Assembly: GCA_902364975.1 (NCBI GenBank)
Contig: CABJFQ010000008.1
Location: forward strand, 17,193-81,192
Source: Coriobacteriaceae bacterium
GTDB taxonomy: Bacteria; Actinomycetota; Coriobacteriia; Coriobacteriales; Coriobacteriaceae
Direction of reading: 5' to 3'
Length of the DNA: 64,000 nucleotides
In this document: positions 53,993-62,677 of the stretch, piece after piece
How the letters are laid out: every line of letters begins with the position of its first letter
Position numbering within the stretch: the first letter of the stretch is position 1
Notes under the pieces: model-generated
What the model was told of the DNA's origin: nothing
Databases searched by the model: none
The model's input: only the letters and a program-made list of their open reading frames with translations
Program-made: the position numbers and the translations under genes

Positions 53993-54931
53993 ATGTTGAG
54001 TAATTCCAAGGTGCCAAAGTGCGTCGTATTAATGGCGTCATACAACGGCATCCCATTTATTTCAGAACAAATTGACAGCATTCTCTCGCAGGCTGAAGTT
54101 GACGTACGTCTTTTTGTCCGTGATGACGGGTCATCTGATGGTACTCGTGATCTTCTGCAGCGCTATGCAGATGAGGGCAGTCTGACTTTGTTAACAGGAG
54201 AAAACCTAGGACCTGCTTTAGGGTTTTTGACGTTGTTGCGGAATGCTCCCGAAGCTGATTACTATGCGTTTTCCGACCAAGATGATATTTGGGATAGCGA
54301 TAAACTGATAACTGCGATTAAACAGCTTAAGAAGCAGGAGAATTTGGCTCTTTATCATTGCAATTCAAGACTTGTAGATTCAGCTGGTAAGGAGATGGGC
54401 CGGTTAACCTATGGGCAACAAAGGTGCATATCTTATCGAGATAACGACCCTCTCAACCAGCTTTGCATTGGGTCACCTATGGGATGTACGCAAGTATTTG
54501 ATAGGCGTATTTGGGAAGTTGTTTGCTTGCATGAGCTGCCCCATCCCGTCATCATGCATGATAAGCTGATAGCTAATCTATGCGTGCTGCTGGGTTATCG
54601 GATTGTTTTCGATGCTTCTCCTCATATGGGATATCGCCAGCATGGTCGTAATGTGGTCGGTGTGAGTACTGATTTACCATCTAAAGTGATTGAGAAAATC
54701 AATAGTTTTTGTCATCCGCGAGAGATTACTCTTGCAAAGCAAGTTACTGGACTTCTTTCAACTTATTCCGACTGCATTCTTCCTCCAGAGCGTGCTCTTG
54801 GAGAGTTGGTATCGAAAATGGACGCTTCTTTCATGGCTAGGTGCAGGGTTTCTTTCTCTTCGAGGCTGAATTTCGGCAGTCTACAAGAGGGCCTTTTCAA
54901 TAGATCTCTCCTCTTGTTTGGGAAGCGATGA
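53993..54931 (+). CDS. Glycosyltransferase family 2
   Basis: 312 residues, GT-A fold: CVVLMASYNGIPFISEQIDS, VRDDGSSDGTRDLL, FSDQDDIWDSDKL (metal-binding Asp region, of the kind common in rhamnosyltransferases). The C-terminal region is less conserved. ATG 53993 with AAGG 8 nt upstream; an open frame runs back into the previous gene without similarity. The gene is AT-richer than its neighbours, suggesting separate acquisition. dTDP-rhamnose might be the donor, in line with rfbA/rfbB, but this is inference. Confidence 0.87.
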   Translation: MLSNSKVPKCVVLMASYNGIPFISEQIDSILSQAEVDVRLFVRDDGSSDGTRDLLQRYADEGSLTLLTGENLGPALGFLTLLRNAPEADYYAFSDQDDIWDSDKLITAIKQLKKQENLALYHCNSRLVDSAGKEMGRLTYGQQRCISYRDNDPLNQLCIGSPMGCTQVFDRRIWEVVCLHELPHPVIMHDKLIANLCVLLGYRIVFDASPHMGYRQHGRNVVGVSTDLPSKVIEKINSFCHPREITLAKQVTGLLSTYSDCILPPERALGELVSKMDASFMARCRVSFSSRLNFGSLQEGLFNRSLLLFGKR

Positions 54932-54932
54932 T

Positions 54933-56210
54933 ATGAGTAAAAGCATCCCCAAACCGCACAATAGTGGGTACGTCCTAGCGCTTGCCTTTTGCGACTATCT
55001 CAAGGACAAGACCGGCACCCCAAAGGCTATTATGGCGAGTCAGCAGGCCATGGCGTCGCACGGCATAAGTTACGTCTATCTCCACTCGGTTAAGAAGACC
55101 CTGTTCAGGGACGACCAGATGCTATTTTGCGAATTCGGGGTTACGGTCGACGGGGTGGAGGCTGGTGTTTTCAGTATTGCCCAGGTGTGCGAGGCCCTTT
55201 GCAGCTGGCAAAAAAGCGGCTTCAGCCTTCTTGAGCTTCATATCCACCACCTTCTGTACGTGAGCCTTGAGAAAGTCTCCGAGCTGCTAAAAGTTACAGG
55301 CAAAACACCGGTCAGGGCCTTTCTCCACGACTATTACCTGTGTTGTACAAGCTATAACCTCCAAAATAGGAGCGGCTTTTGTGACAGCTCAAGGCTCGGC
55401 GACGCTCCCTGCGAGAAATGCCCCCACTTCAGTAACAGCCTTCGTGTGGAGTCGAAGATCCAAGGGCTGTTTGACTCCATCAAAAATCTCCGTTTTGTTG
55501 CACCTTCGACCTATACGAAGAATCGGTTTCTCTCATTCAGGCCCCAATACGAGGGCCTTGTTGATGTAATACCGCACCAAAAGCTGCTTGGAGAGTATCT
55601 GGGCAACAGACGTCCTCTGAACGCAGGGGAGCGCATCAGGGTTGCCTTTCTGGGGATGCCGAGGAAGACAAAGGGCTGGGAGACCTGGCTTCGCCTCGTA
55701 TCTGCGGTCGATGAACAAGAGTACGAGTTCTTCGTCTTCAACAGCTCGAACGATATGTATCCAGGGATGAACAAGCGGTTTGTCGAATTTGATGAGAAGC
55801 ACCCAAATGCCATGACCGACTCTCTCAGGGAGTGCGAGATTGCCATCGTTGTCATGTGGCCATCTTGTCCAGAGACCTATAGCTACACCTGTATGGAATC
55901 TTACTCCGCAAACGCTTATACGATTTCGAGTGCATGTGCAGGCAATGTCGCCGACTTTGTCGTTGAGCATGGGTCCGGTTTGGTGCTGAATAACGAGGAG
56001 GAGCTAATCGGGCTGTTTAGGGATAAGAGCCGGCTTATCAGGGAGGTCAATCGTTTCAGGAGCGGAAAGCCTGGTCCGCTCGATCTTGTCGATTCAGATG
56101 AGATCGTAGACCTGCTTCCATGCTCCTCGGTAGGTCTCAACACGGGAGTTCACATGCACACGAGGCTGATTGAACGTGTGCTGCTGGAGGTACTCAATGC
56201 AAGATCATAG
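54933..56210 (+). CDS. Glycosyltransferase, GT4-like
   Basis: 425 residues. The N-terminal lobe is not typical but contains FLHDYYLCCTSYNLQ and a cysteine set (CDSSRL, CEKCPHF) like other capsule transferases. The C-terminal lobe has RVAFLGMPRKTKGWETWL and SCPETYSYTCMESYSANAY, consistent with the E-x7-E donor site of GT4 enzymes, then GSGLVLNNEEELIGLF. The ATG lies 2 nt after the preceding stop with GGAAG upstream; its end overlaps the polymerase gene by 14 nt. Acceptor and sugar unknown. Confidence 0.75.
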   Translation: MSKSIPKPHNSGYVLALAFCDYLKDKTGTPKAIMASQQAMASHGISYVYLHSVKKTLFRDDQMLFCEFGVTVDGVEAGVFSIAQVCEALCSWQKSGFSLLELHIHHLLYVSLEKVSELLKVTGKTPVRAFLHDYYLCCTSYNLQNRSGFCDSSRLGDAPCEKCPHFSNSLRVESKIQGLFDSIKNLRFVAPSTYTKNRFLSFRPQYEGLVDVIPHQKLLGEYLGNRRPLNAGERIRVAFLGMPRKTKGWETWLRLVSAVDEQEYEFFVFNSSNDMYPGMNKRFVEFDEKHPNAMTDSLRECEIAIVVMWPSCPETYSYTCMESYSANAYTISSACAGNVADFVVEHGSGLVLNNEEELIGLFRDKSRLIREVNRFRSGKPGPLDLVDSDEIVDLLPCSSVGLNTGVHMHTRLIERVLLEVLNARS

Positions 56211-57579
56211 GCATGCGAGGCTCGTTATAAATAAAGCGGAGGAGCGGGCTGGTCGAAGAGGTCGTTGGTATCTCCCTAATAAGCAAGGCGTTCTAACCGT
56301 TTGCATGGGTGACCTGGCGGATGCGACGATCGTTATAGGTATCTTGGCGCAGGTTTTCTTCCTTGAGTACTATGGTCTGGGGCGATACCTCAACTGGGTA
56401 ATTACCGGCATGATTTGCGTGAGGGCGCTCTTCTCCGGATGGAAATATAGCGGTAGAGCGCTACTACTTGGGCTGATTACCGTTGCAGGGTGGCTGTCTG
56501 GTGCCCTCTTGGGTGGCAATATGGAAACGTTTAGGGCGAATATTTTGCTGCTCCTCTACCCGTTTGTCTATACGCTTTACTTCTTTCTTTTGGTCACTAA
56601 CAAGAGGGATTTTCTTCTTGGACTCTTTGATGCAGGTTTTCCGGTCTTCAACGCCATATTGCTTCTCAATATGGCGATCATGTTTATCCAGTACTCTACC
56701 CATGGGATGATCGCTGCGACAACGAACGACATCAGTTACTTCGAGGACAATATCTCCGGCCTGTTCTCTTATGCGTCCGTCCATGCGGTGGCCCTTTACA
56801 CTTCATTCGTCGTGCTCTACAACTTCGTCTGGATTAGGAGGCTTCGGGGTCCTCTCTGGCCATCCCTTGCCATCGCTTACAACGTCTGCCTTATCGTCCT
56901 GTCCTTCTATCTTGCGACACTCAACGATAATAAGGCGCTCTTCATAATCCTTCCTCTCGTTTTAGTGATGTTCTGGCTTATTTCAGTCATGAGAGGAGAA
57001 GCGGATGTTTCGGGTCCCTTCTTTTGGCTTGTCGCCTTGTATTTTATCCTGACAATTGCATACGCCTTGGTGCCTGCGTTCCAGATCCTCGTGGATACGC
57101 AAGTGTTTGGTCTGTTCGATATGGTTGGCAGTTCAGCTTCCGTCGGTACTGCTGCCGACGGCAGTAACGAGAGGATTGCTATCATCGGCTTCGCTCTCTT
57201 GAGACCGGCTACATGGAGTCTCGGAGAGGGTCTTGGAGCCTCAAGCTTCTACGCGTCCGGGTTCATGTCGTTTAACCACTTTGGTCAAGCGGATATGGGG
57301 TCTTTCTTGATTCTCATGGGGTTTTGGGAGACGGCAGCGTATGTAGCGTTTTTCCACTCCGTGGTTAGTGAGTTTATGGAGCAGGAAAAAGGATCTAATG
57401 GCCGGATTGTTCGTTTGCTCCTTTTGCTAACAATTCTTATTACCTTTCTGTATACGCAGTGCTTTACAAGGGTGAACTGCTGCTTGTGCCTACTGCTGCT
57501 CTGTGGAGCGCTGGCTTGGTCGTGGAATTCCTCGGCTGCAGACTATTTGATTATTGATAGAGACGAAGAACAGGTTTGA
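56197..57579 (+). CDS. Wzy-like O-antigen/capsule polymerase (multi-pass membrane protein)
   Basis: 460 residues with about eleven hydrophobic helices (for example LADATIVIGILAQVFFLEY, ALLLGLITVAGWLSGALLGG, ANILLLLYPFVYTLYFFLL, GPFFWLVALYFILTIAYALV) and a longer outer loop near residue 300-340. Sequence similarity in this family is low; the call rests on topology and on the need for a polymerase between glycosyltransferases and a flippase. GGAGG lies 6 nt before ATG 56197. A 10-bp hairpin lies in the coding sequence at 56652-56676. Confidence 0.7.
   Translation: MQDHRHARLVINKAEERAGRRGRWYLPNKQGVLTVCMGDLADATIVIGILAQVFFLEYYGLGRYLNWVITGMICVRALFSGWKYSGRALLLGLITVAGWLSGALLGGNMETFRANILLLLYPFVYTLYFFLLVTNKRDFLLGLFDAGFPVFNAILLLNMAIMFIQYSTHGMIAATTNDISYFEDNISGLFSYASVHAVALYTSFVVLYNFVWIRRLRGPLWPSLAIAYNVCLIVLSFYLATLNDNKALFIILPLVLVMFWLISVMRGEADVSGPFFWLVALYFILTIAYALVPAFQILVDTQVFGLFDMVGSSASVGTAADGSNERIAIIGFALLRPATWSLGEGLGASSFYASGFMSFNHFGQADMGSFLILMGFWETAAYVAFFHSVVSEFMEQEKGSNGRIVRLLLLLTILITFLYTQCFTRVNCCLCLLLLCGALAWSWNSSAADYLIIDRDEEQV
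56652..56676. repeat. Inverted repeat inside the polymerase gene
   Basis: CGCCATATTG (56652-56661) and CAATATGGCG (56667-56676) are perfect arms with a 5-nt centre. They encode part of the NAILLLNMAI membrane segment. Confidence 0.8.
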
Positions 57580-57581
57580 AC

Positions 57582-58655
57582 ATGAAAATAGGCATTTCCA
57601 CATTTACGCATGGGGACAACTATGGGCAGAGGCTCCAGAACCTTGCTGTCCAAGAAACTCTCAAACTCTCGGGTGCAGATGTCCTTACGTTCAGACAGAA
57701 GGACTCGAGATCTGCCAAATACAAGCTCAAGTCTTTGGCTTCGCTCATTCCAAAGGGGCTTGCCGTTGCCCACATCCAGAGGCATCGTTCGTTTGAGGAT
57801 TTCAATTCCCGTAACATTTCCTTTAGCCGGGAGGTTATATCTGATTCCAACCCTCCACGTGACATTAAATCCTATGACTTTTTCGTTGCTGGGAGCGACC
57901 AAGTTTGGTCTCCGTATTCCCCTGACGCTAACTCCACTATGTTTCTCACGTTTTCGCCAAGAGAAAAGCGCGTTGCTTTTTCGCCAAGCTTGGCAGCTCC
58001 GACGATTCCCGAGGAGAAGCGTGAGCTGTTCCACGGCTATTTCGACGGGTTTGATAGGCTGTCCGTTCGTGAGCAGAAGAGCGCCGAGCTTATAAACAGT
58101 CTGTACGGCTTAAAGGCCGAGGTGTTGATTGACCCAACACTGATGTTTGACGGCTCCTGGTGGGAAAGGTATGAAAAAGAGCCGCACTGCGGGCTTCCAA
58201 ATGATTATGTATTGACGTACTTCCTCGGGAGTGCAGCTTACGAAGAGAGGGTTGCCGAAATCTGTGATTCACTTAGCTGCAAGAGGGTCGATTTACTAGG
58301 GGATGCGCGCTACTACGCCCTCGGGCCTTCAGAGTTCCTCTATGCCGTCCGTCACGCAAAGCTTGTAGCGACAGATTCATATCACGGATCAATTTTCTCG
58401 ATCTTGTTCGGGAAGCCGCTGATTTATTGCCCTCGTGAGTCCACTGGTCCAGACATGAGCAGCCGATTCGACACGCTAGCCAGCGAGCTGGGTGTTTCTT
58501 TCGTTGAGCGGTCAATTCTTTCCGTATGTAATTCGGAACTGCTCGAGAGTGACTATTCAAAGGCGTATGACAGGTTGGCAGCTCAGAGGAAGATCGTTGT
58601 TGAATTCCTCGATAGATGTGGATTGAGCATTCCCTCGGAGGCCGCCCGTGGCTAG
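57582..58655 (+). CDS. Polysaccharide pyruvyl transferase family protein (copy 2)
   Basis: 357 residues, same family as the protein at 51711 but clearly divergent: IGISTFTHGDNYGQRLQNLAVQ, FVAGSDQVWSPYS, VLIDPTLMFDGSWW and LVATDSYHGSIFSIL. ATG 57582 is used; a TTG two codons earlier is possible. It lies next to the flippase and one gene before the second FrhB-like gene. Probably a pyruvyl group or a similar modification is added to the repeat unit. Confidence 0.85.
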   Translation: MKIGISTFTHGDNYGQRLQNLAVQETLKLSGADVLTFRQKDSRSAKYKLKSLASLIPKGLAVAHIQRHRSFEDFNSRNISFSREVISDSNPPRDIKSYDFFVAGSDQVWSPYSPDANSTMFLTFSPREKRVAFSPSLAAPTIPEEKRELFHGYFDGFDRLSVREQKSAELINSLYGLKAEVLIDPTLMFDGSWWERYEKEPHCGLPNDYVLTYFLGSAAYEERVAEICDSLSCKRVDLLGDARYYALGPSEFLYAVRHAKLVATDSYHGSIFSILFGKPLIYCPRESTGPDMSSRFDTLASELGVSFVERSILSVCNSELLESDYSKAYDRLAAQRKIVVEFLDRCGLSIPSEAARG

Positions 58656-60153
58656 CCAGCGTAAGGCGGGCGCCCTCCTCGGCTACGCCAACATCCTCGC
58701 AAAGAACCTCGTCAACCTCGTCTACACGCCGATGCTACTGTCCTACGTGGGGCAGGCGGACTACGGCGTCTTCCAGAGCTCGAACTCCTTTGTCTTCTCG
58801 CTGACGCTCCTGTCCTTCGGCTTCTCCGAGGCCTACGTGCGCTTCTACACGCAGACGGTGGCGCACGGCGGCGAGCGCGACATCCGGCACCTGAACGGCA
58901 TGTACCTCACGCTTTACGTCGCCGTCACAGCCGCGGCGGTCGCCCTCGGCATGGGCTTCTCCGCAAACGCCGGCGCGGTGTTCTCGGCCGGGTTCACCGA
59001 GGCGCAGGTCTCGCTCGCCCGGGAGCTGCTCGCCATCATGACGCTCAACGTCGCCTCGACGTTGTTCACCGTCGTGTTCAATTCCTACATCACGGCGCAC
59101 GAGCGCTTCGTCTACCAGCAGACCAGGCAGCTCGTCACCACGCTTGCGACGCCGCTGTGCGCCTGGGCCCTGCTGGCCGCCGGTATGGGGCCCGTGGGCG
59201 TTGCCCTAGCACAGCTCGCGGTGAACCTCGTCCTGCTCGCCCTCAACGCGCGCTACGCCATCGTCGTGCTGGGCATGCGCTTCGAGCTCAGGGGTGCCGA
59301 CTGGGGCGTCATGCGCGGCATCGCCGCCTTCAGTGCCTGGATCTTCGGTAACCAGGTCTGCGAGATGGTCAATCAGAGCGTGCCCAACATCATGCTGGGG
59401 GCCATCTCGGGCGCGACTGCGGTATCTCTGTTCGCGGTGGCCGTGAACATCCGCCAGGTCTTCTACTCGCTCTCCACCACGATGTCGAACGTCTTCATTC
59501 CGAAGGTCAACCGCATCGTCGCCACCTCGGACGACAACGCCGAGCTCACTCGCCTTATGACGCGCGTGGGCCGCTACCAGATGGTACTGTTTTGCTGGGT
59601 GTACGGAGGTTTCGCTATTCTCGGGAAGTTTTTCGTGACGAGGTGGGCGGGCCCGGGCTTCGCCGAGGCCTACTGGCTCGTGCTCGCCATGACGCTACCC
59701 GTCATGGTGCCCCTCTGTCAGAACGTCGGCATCGAGATCCAGAGGGCCAAGAACATGCACCACGCCAGGAGTCTCGTCTACCTTGCGATGGCGGTCGGGA
59801 ACGTTGCCTTCACCGCCGCGGCCGCCCCGGCGCGGGGGCCGTGGGCCCCCGCGATCGCCTATGTCGTCAGCATCGTGCTCGGCAACGGACTGTGGATGAA
59901 CTGGTACTACCAGAAGCGGGTCGGTCTCGACATGCTCTTTTTCTGGAAGCGGAACCTGCCGGTGCTGCTCGCCTGGGCTGCCGTCACCGTCGCCTGCCTC
60001 GCTGGCACGGCGGTCCTGCCCGTCAACGGATGGCCCGCGTTCCTCGAGTGGGGCGCCGTTTACAGCGCGCTTTTCGCCATAGCCCTTTGGCTCGCCGTCC
60101 TAACGAAGGACGAACGTATCGCGGTCGTCTCTCGTCTCCCGTTCCTTAGATAG
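58648..60153 (+). CDS. Wzx-type polysaccharide flippase
   Basis: Moves lipid-linked repeat units across the membrane. 501 residues with about 12-14 hydrophobic helices spread over the length, N-terminal GYANILAKNLVNLVYTPMLLSYVG and YGVFQSSNSFVFSLTLLSFGF, as in the polysaccharide biosynthesis/MATE-like exporters. GTG 58648 overlaps the previous stop by 8 nt. From here to 61379 the DNA is much more GC-rich than the genes before and after, a mosaic pattern normal for capsule loci. Confidence 0.87.
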   Translation: MASQRKAGALLGYANILAKNLVNLVYTPMLLSYVGQADYGVFQSSNSFVFSLTLLSFGFSEAYVRFYTQTVAHGGERDIRHLNGMYLTLYVAVTAAAVALGMGFSANAGAVFSAGFTEAQVSLARELLAIMTLNVASTLFTVVFNSYITAHERFVYQQTRQLVTTLATPLCAWALLAAGMGPVGVALAQLAVNLVLLALNARYAIVVLGMRFELRGADWGVMRGIAAFSAWIFGNQVCEMVNQSVPNIMLGAISGATAVSLFAVAVNIRQVFYSLSTTMSNVFIPKVNRIVATSDDNAELTRLMTRVGRYQMVLFCWVYGGFAILGKFFVTRWAGPGFAEAYWLVLAMTLPVMVPLCQNVGIEIQRAKNMHHARSLVYLAMAVGNVAFTAAAAPARGPWAPAIAYVVSIVLGNGLWMNWYYQKRVGLDMLFFWKRNLPVLLAWAAVTVACLAGTAVLPVNGWPAFLEWGAVYSALFAIALWLAVLTKDERIAVVSRLPFLR

Positions 60154-60161
60154 GGTCCATC

Positions 60162-61379
60162 ATGAATGATTCCGAGAAATCCCCGAGGGTCGTCTCGCTT
60201 GGCGACCGTTGCTGCGGCTGCGGCGCGTGCGCTGCCCGCTGCCCCAAGTCATGCATCTCCATGGAACCCGATGATTGTGGCTTCCTACACCCCACCGTCG
60301 ACGCCTCCGGGTGCGTAGGCTGCGGGTCGTGCGACGCCGTATGCCCGGCGCTCAACGCCCCTGGGGAGGACGGGTGCGAGTTCGCCCTCTGGGCGAAGGC
60401 TCATGACGTCGGCTTGCTCGATAGATCGTCGTCGGGCGGCGTGTTCGGTCTACTCGCCGGTGACGCTCTCTCGCGCGGCGGTGTTGTGGCGGGCGCCGCG
60501 TGGACGGACGGTTGCCGCGAGCTTCGTCACGTGCTCGTGGAGGACAGGCCGGCGCTCGGCGCCGTTATGCGCTCGAAATACGTTCAGAGCGCGGTTGGCC
60601 GCGGCGTCTTCGAGGGCGTCCGCGCTGCCCTGCGTGAAGGCAGGCCGGCGCTCTTTGCCGGTACTGCATGCCAGGTGGCTGGCATGCGCTCATACCTGGG
60701 GAAACTCGCCGACTCTGACCTCTTCCTCGGCGTCGACGTCATCTGCCACGGTGTTCCGTCTCCAGAGCTCTGGTCGCGCTGGGTCGACTACCGTGGTGAG
60801 GCCTTCGGGTCGGACGTCTGCGACGTCAATATGCGGAGTAAGACAACCGGATGGTTGTCTTACTCCGCTATGTACAAGCACATAGCGGAGAAAGACAACA
60901 CCGGGGACACCGAGTCCCAGATATTCGGCAAAGACTGGTACATGAAAGCGTTTCTGGCCAATGCGAGCCTTCGTTCGTCCTGTCTGGCATGTCCAGCAAA
61001 GCGCTCCAGCGGCGCCGATATCACGCTCGGTGATTTCTGGGGGTTCCAGAATACCCATCCCGAGGTCGACAACTCCAAGGGCGTATCTGCCGTCCTATGC
61101 AATACCGAGAAGGGCGTGCGGGCATTCGAGGCTATTTCTGGGCTTACTGCAAACGGTCCGGCGACGCTTGATGGGGTAATCGCGGGCAACCCTAGCCTCG
61201 TCCATTCTGTCACGCCTTATCAAAAGCGCGACGAGTTCTTGAACGACGTGTCTGCCGGGCTTTCCATCCCAGATCTCATGGACAAGTGGGATTTCCGTCC
61301 CACTCTCTGGCAGCGTGTCCGCGGCAAGCTTGGTGGTATTAAACGACGACTAAAGAGACTCGTTGGAAGGAGAGCCTAG
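60162..61379 (+). CDS. FrhB-like ferredoxin/coenzyme F420 hydrogenase beta-type protein (copy 2)
   Basis: 405 residues, paralog of the protein at 52819. N-terminal 4Fe-4S motifs CCGCGACAARCPKSC and CVGCGSCDAVCP, then SSSGGVFGLLAGDAL, MRSKYVQSAVG, GTACQVAGMRSYLG, DVICHGVPSPELWSRW and CLACPAKRSSGADITLGDFWG. Its coding sequence also has an overlapping three-part inverted repeat (60833-60899) in almost the same protein region as copy 1. Biochemical role unknown; linkage to pyruvyl transferases suggests a redox step in glycan decoration. Confidence 0.84.
   Translation: MNDSEKSPRVVSLGDRCCGCGACAARCPKSCISMEPDDCGFLHPTVDASGCVGCGSCDAVCPALNAPGEDGCEFALWAKAHDVGLLDRSSSGGVFGLLAGDALSRGGVVAGAAWTDGCRELRHVLVEDRPALGAVMRSKYVQSAVGRGVFEGVRAALREGRPALFAGTACQVAGMRSYLGKLADSDLFLGVDVICHGVPSPELWSRWVDYRGEAFGSDVCDVNMRSKTTGWLSYSAMYKHIAEKDNTGDTESQIFGKDWYMKAFLANASLRSSCLACPAKRSSGADITLGDFWGFQNTHPEVDNSKGVSAVLCNTEKGVRAFEAISGLTANGPATLDGVIAGNPSLVHSVTPYQKRDEFLNDVSAGLSIPDLMDKWDFRPTLWQRVRGKLGGIKRRLKRLVGRRA
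60833..60899. repeat. Overlapping three-part inverted repeat inside frhB-like copy 2
   Basis: Segment 1 (60833-60848) pairs perfectly with segment 2 (60853-60868), 16 bp, GGAT loop. Segment 2 extended (60854-60873) pairs with segment 3 (60880-60899), 20 positions with one mismatch, loop of 6. The two hairpins exclude each other. The encoded protein reads RSKTTGWLSYSAMYKHIAEK. Confidence 0.92.
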
Positions 61380-62336
61380 ATGGCCAAGGATCGCTACCTT
61401 CAAGCTCTTCGTGGGCTTGCGATTTCCGCAGTGGTGCTTATCCACTGTCTTCCTCAATGTGCCGCGTCGGTCGCCATTCGCCCATTCCTCAACTTTTCTG
61501 TTGCGTTGTTCTTGTTTTTATCCGGTGTTCTTACCGACGAGCGCAAATTTAATGCGGGGGGGGGGTCTTCGACGCCGCATTAGCAAGGTTGCCGGACCTT
61601 ATGCGTTCTGGAGCGTTATCTATCTTGCGGCGTTTCCCGCCCTTCATGGGCGTCTGGGTTTCTGGCGTTCGCCGTGGGCTCCGTATCGGCTCAGATGTAC
61701 TATCTATTGGTCCATTCACAGCTTGTGCTGCTTACTCCGGTACTGTTCAGGCTCCTTTCACGGTATAGGTTCTTTGTCTATTGTGTGACACCGGCTTGCT
61801 TGCTTCTAAGGGAGCTCGCTGCCGTTGCCGGTATCGCATTGCCTCTTATACAGGTTTTCTGCCCCATGTGGCTCATCTTTTATGTTTTCGGTCTCGACTG
61901 GAGGCGTTGGGCTGCGCTCATTGAAGGACGAACCACTCAGCTTGTTGCAGTGCTCTTTATATTTTTAATAATTCAGGAGGTCGCAGGCTTCTGGTGGTAT
62001 TTGACTGGCGATTTCAATATGGCCACAACTCAGCTTAAGCTCGGTTCTGCCGCGACCTCTTTAGCTGTGATCGCGCTTCTTATGGCGGTTCCGGGATCAT
62101 TCAAGTCGCGATTATCTTCTACTTTGCTTGTTGACCTTGGGAACGCCTCTTTTGGAATCTACCTCTGCCATATACTTGTTCTCAAGGCCGTTTGGAAACT
62201 GCTTGGATTATTCGTCATTCCACTTGGTGTTTCGACATTTGCTGTTTGGGCGCTAACTCTTGCCGGATCTTATTCGCTTGTATCACTTTGCGGTCGTTAT
62301 TTGCCCGAACGAATTCACATCATTGTGGGATTATAA
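61380..62336 (+). pseudogene. Acyltransferase family 3 (OafA-like), interrupted by frameshifts
   Basis: Membrane O-acyltransferase of about 318 codons if repaired. The first frame gives YLQALRGLAISAVVLIHCLP and FSVALFLFLSGVL up to a G10 tract (61556-61565), after which it stops at 61583. Similarity continues in the +1 frame with RRRISKVAGPYAFWSVIYLA, then returns to the first frame near 61650 with SAQMYYLLVHSQLVLLTPVL and ends LGNASFGIYLCHILVL. One G less in the tract would repair the first break; a single added base near 61650 would repair the second. Possible causes are true decay, phase variation or sequencing error. Confidence 0.8.
61556..61565. repeat. G10 homopolymer within the acyltransferase gene
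   Basis: Ten consecutive G at the point where the reading frame is lost. A tract of nine would join the upstream and downstream acyltransferase frames. Confidence 0.92.
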
Positions 62337-62368
62337 ATTGATTTTCGATACTGGCGCTTTTCATAGCG

Positions 62369-62554
62369 TTGAAGCAAAGTGAGTCCATTACCAACATTTG
62401 GCACGCGATCATCGGTGAAGATACCGGACTTCCTGTTTTCGAACGAGAAGATGACTTTTTACTCAAAATGGCTGATTGGATTAACCAACCTGAAATAACC
62501 GGAATCAATCTCCCTTGGTCGAGCATTGAAAAATGGAAGGGGCAATTCAGGTAG
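62369..62554 (+). CDS. Short hypothetical ORF, possibly a gene remnant
   Basis: A 61-codon frame with TTG start, in the 340-bp AT-rich gap between the acyltransferase and rfbA. The product (ITNIWHAIIGEDTGLPVFE, then a Trp-rich end) has no family I recognise and no clear ribosome-binding site. It could be the tail of a lost glycan gene. Nothing else stands out in this gap except the AGAGGA before rfbA. Confidence 0.25.
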   Translation: MKQSESITNIWHAIIGEDTGLPVFEREDDFLLKMADWINQPEITGINLPWSSIEKWKGQFR

Positions 62555-62677
62555 CCATATTCCGCAGTCATTACCTTGCCTATTTCGTTAAGAATGAGGG
62601 GGTTTAGCAAAATAGGATACCCAAGTCTTATTTATCACTCGATCTAAAGCGCATTTCGATTGTAGAGGACAGATTAA

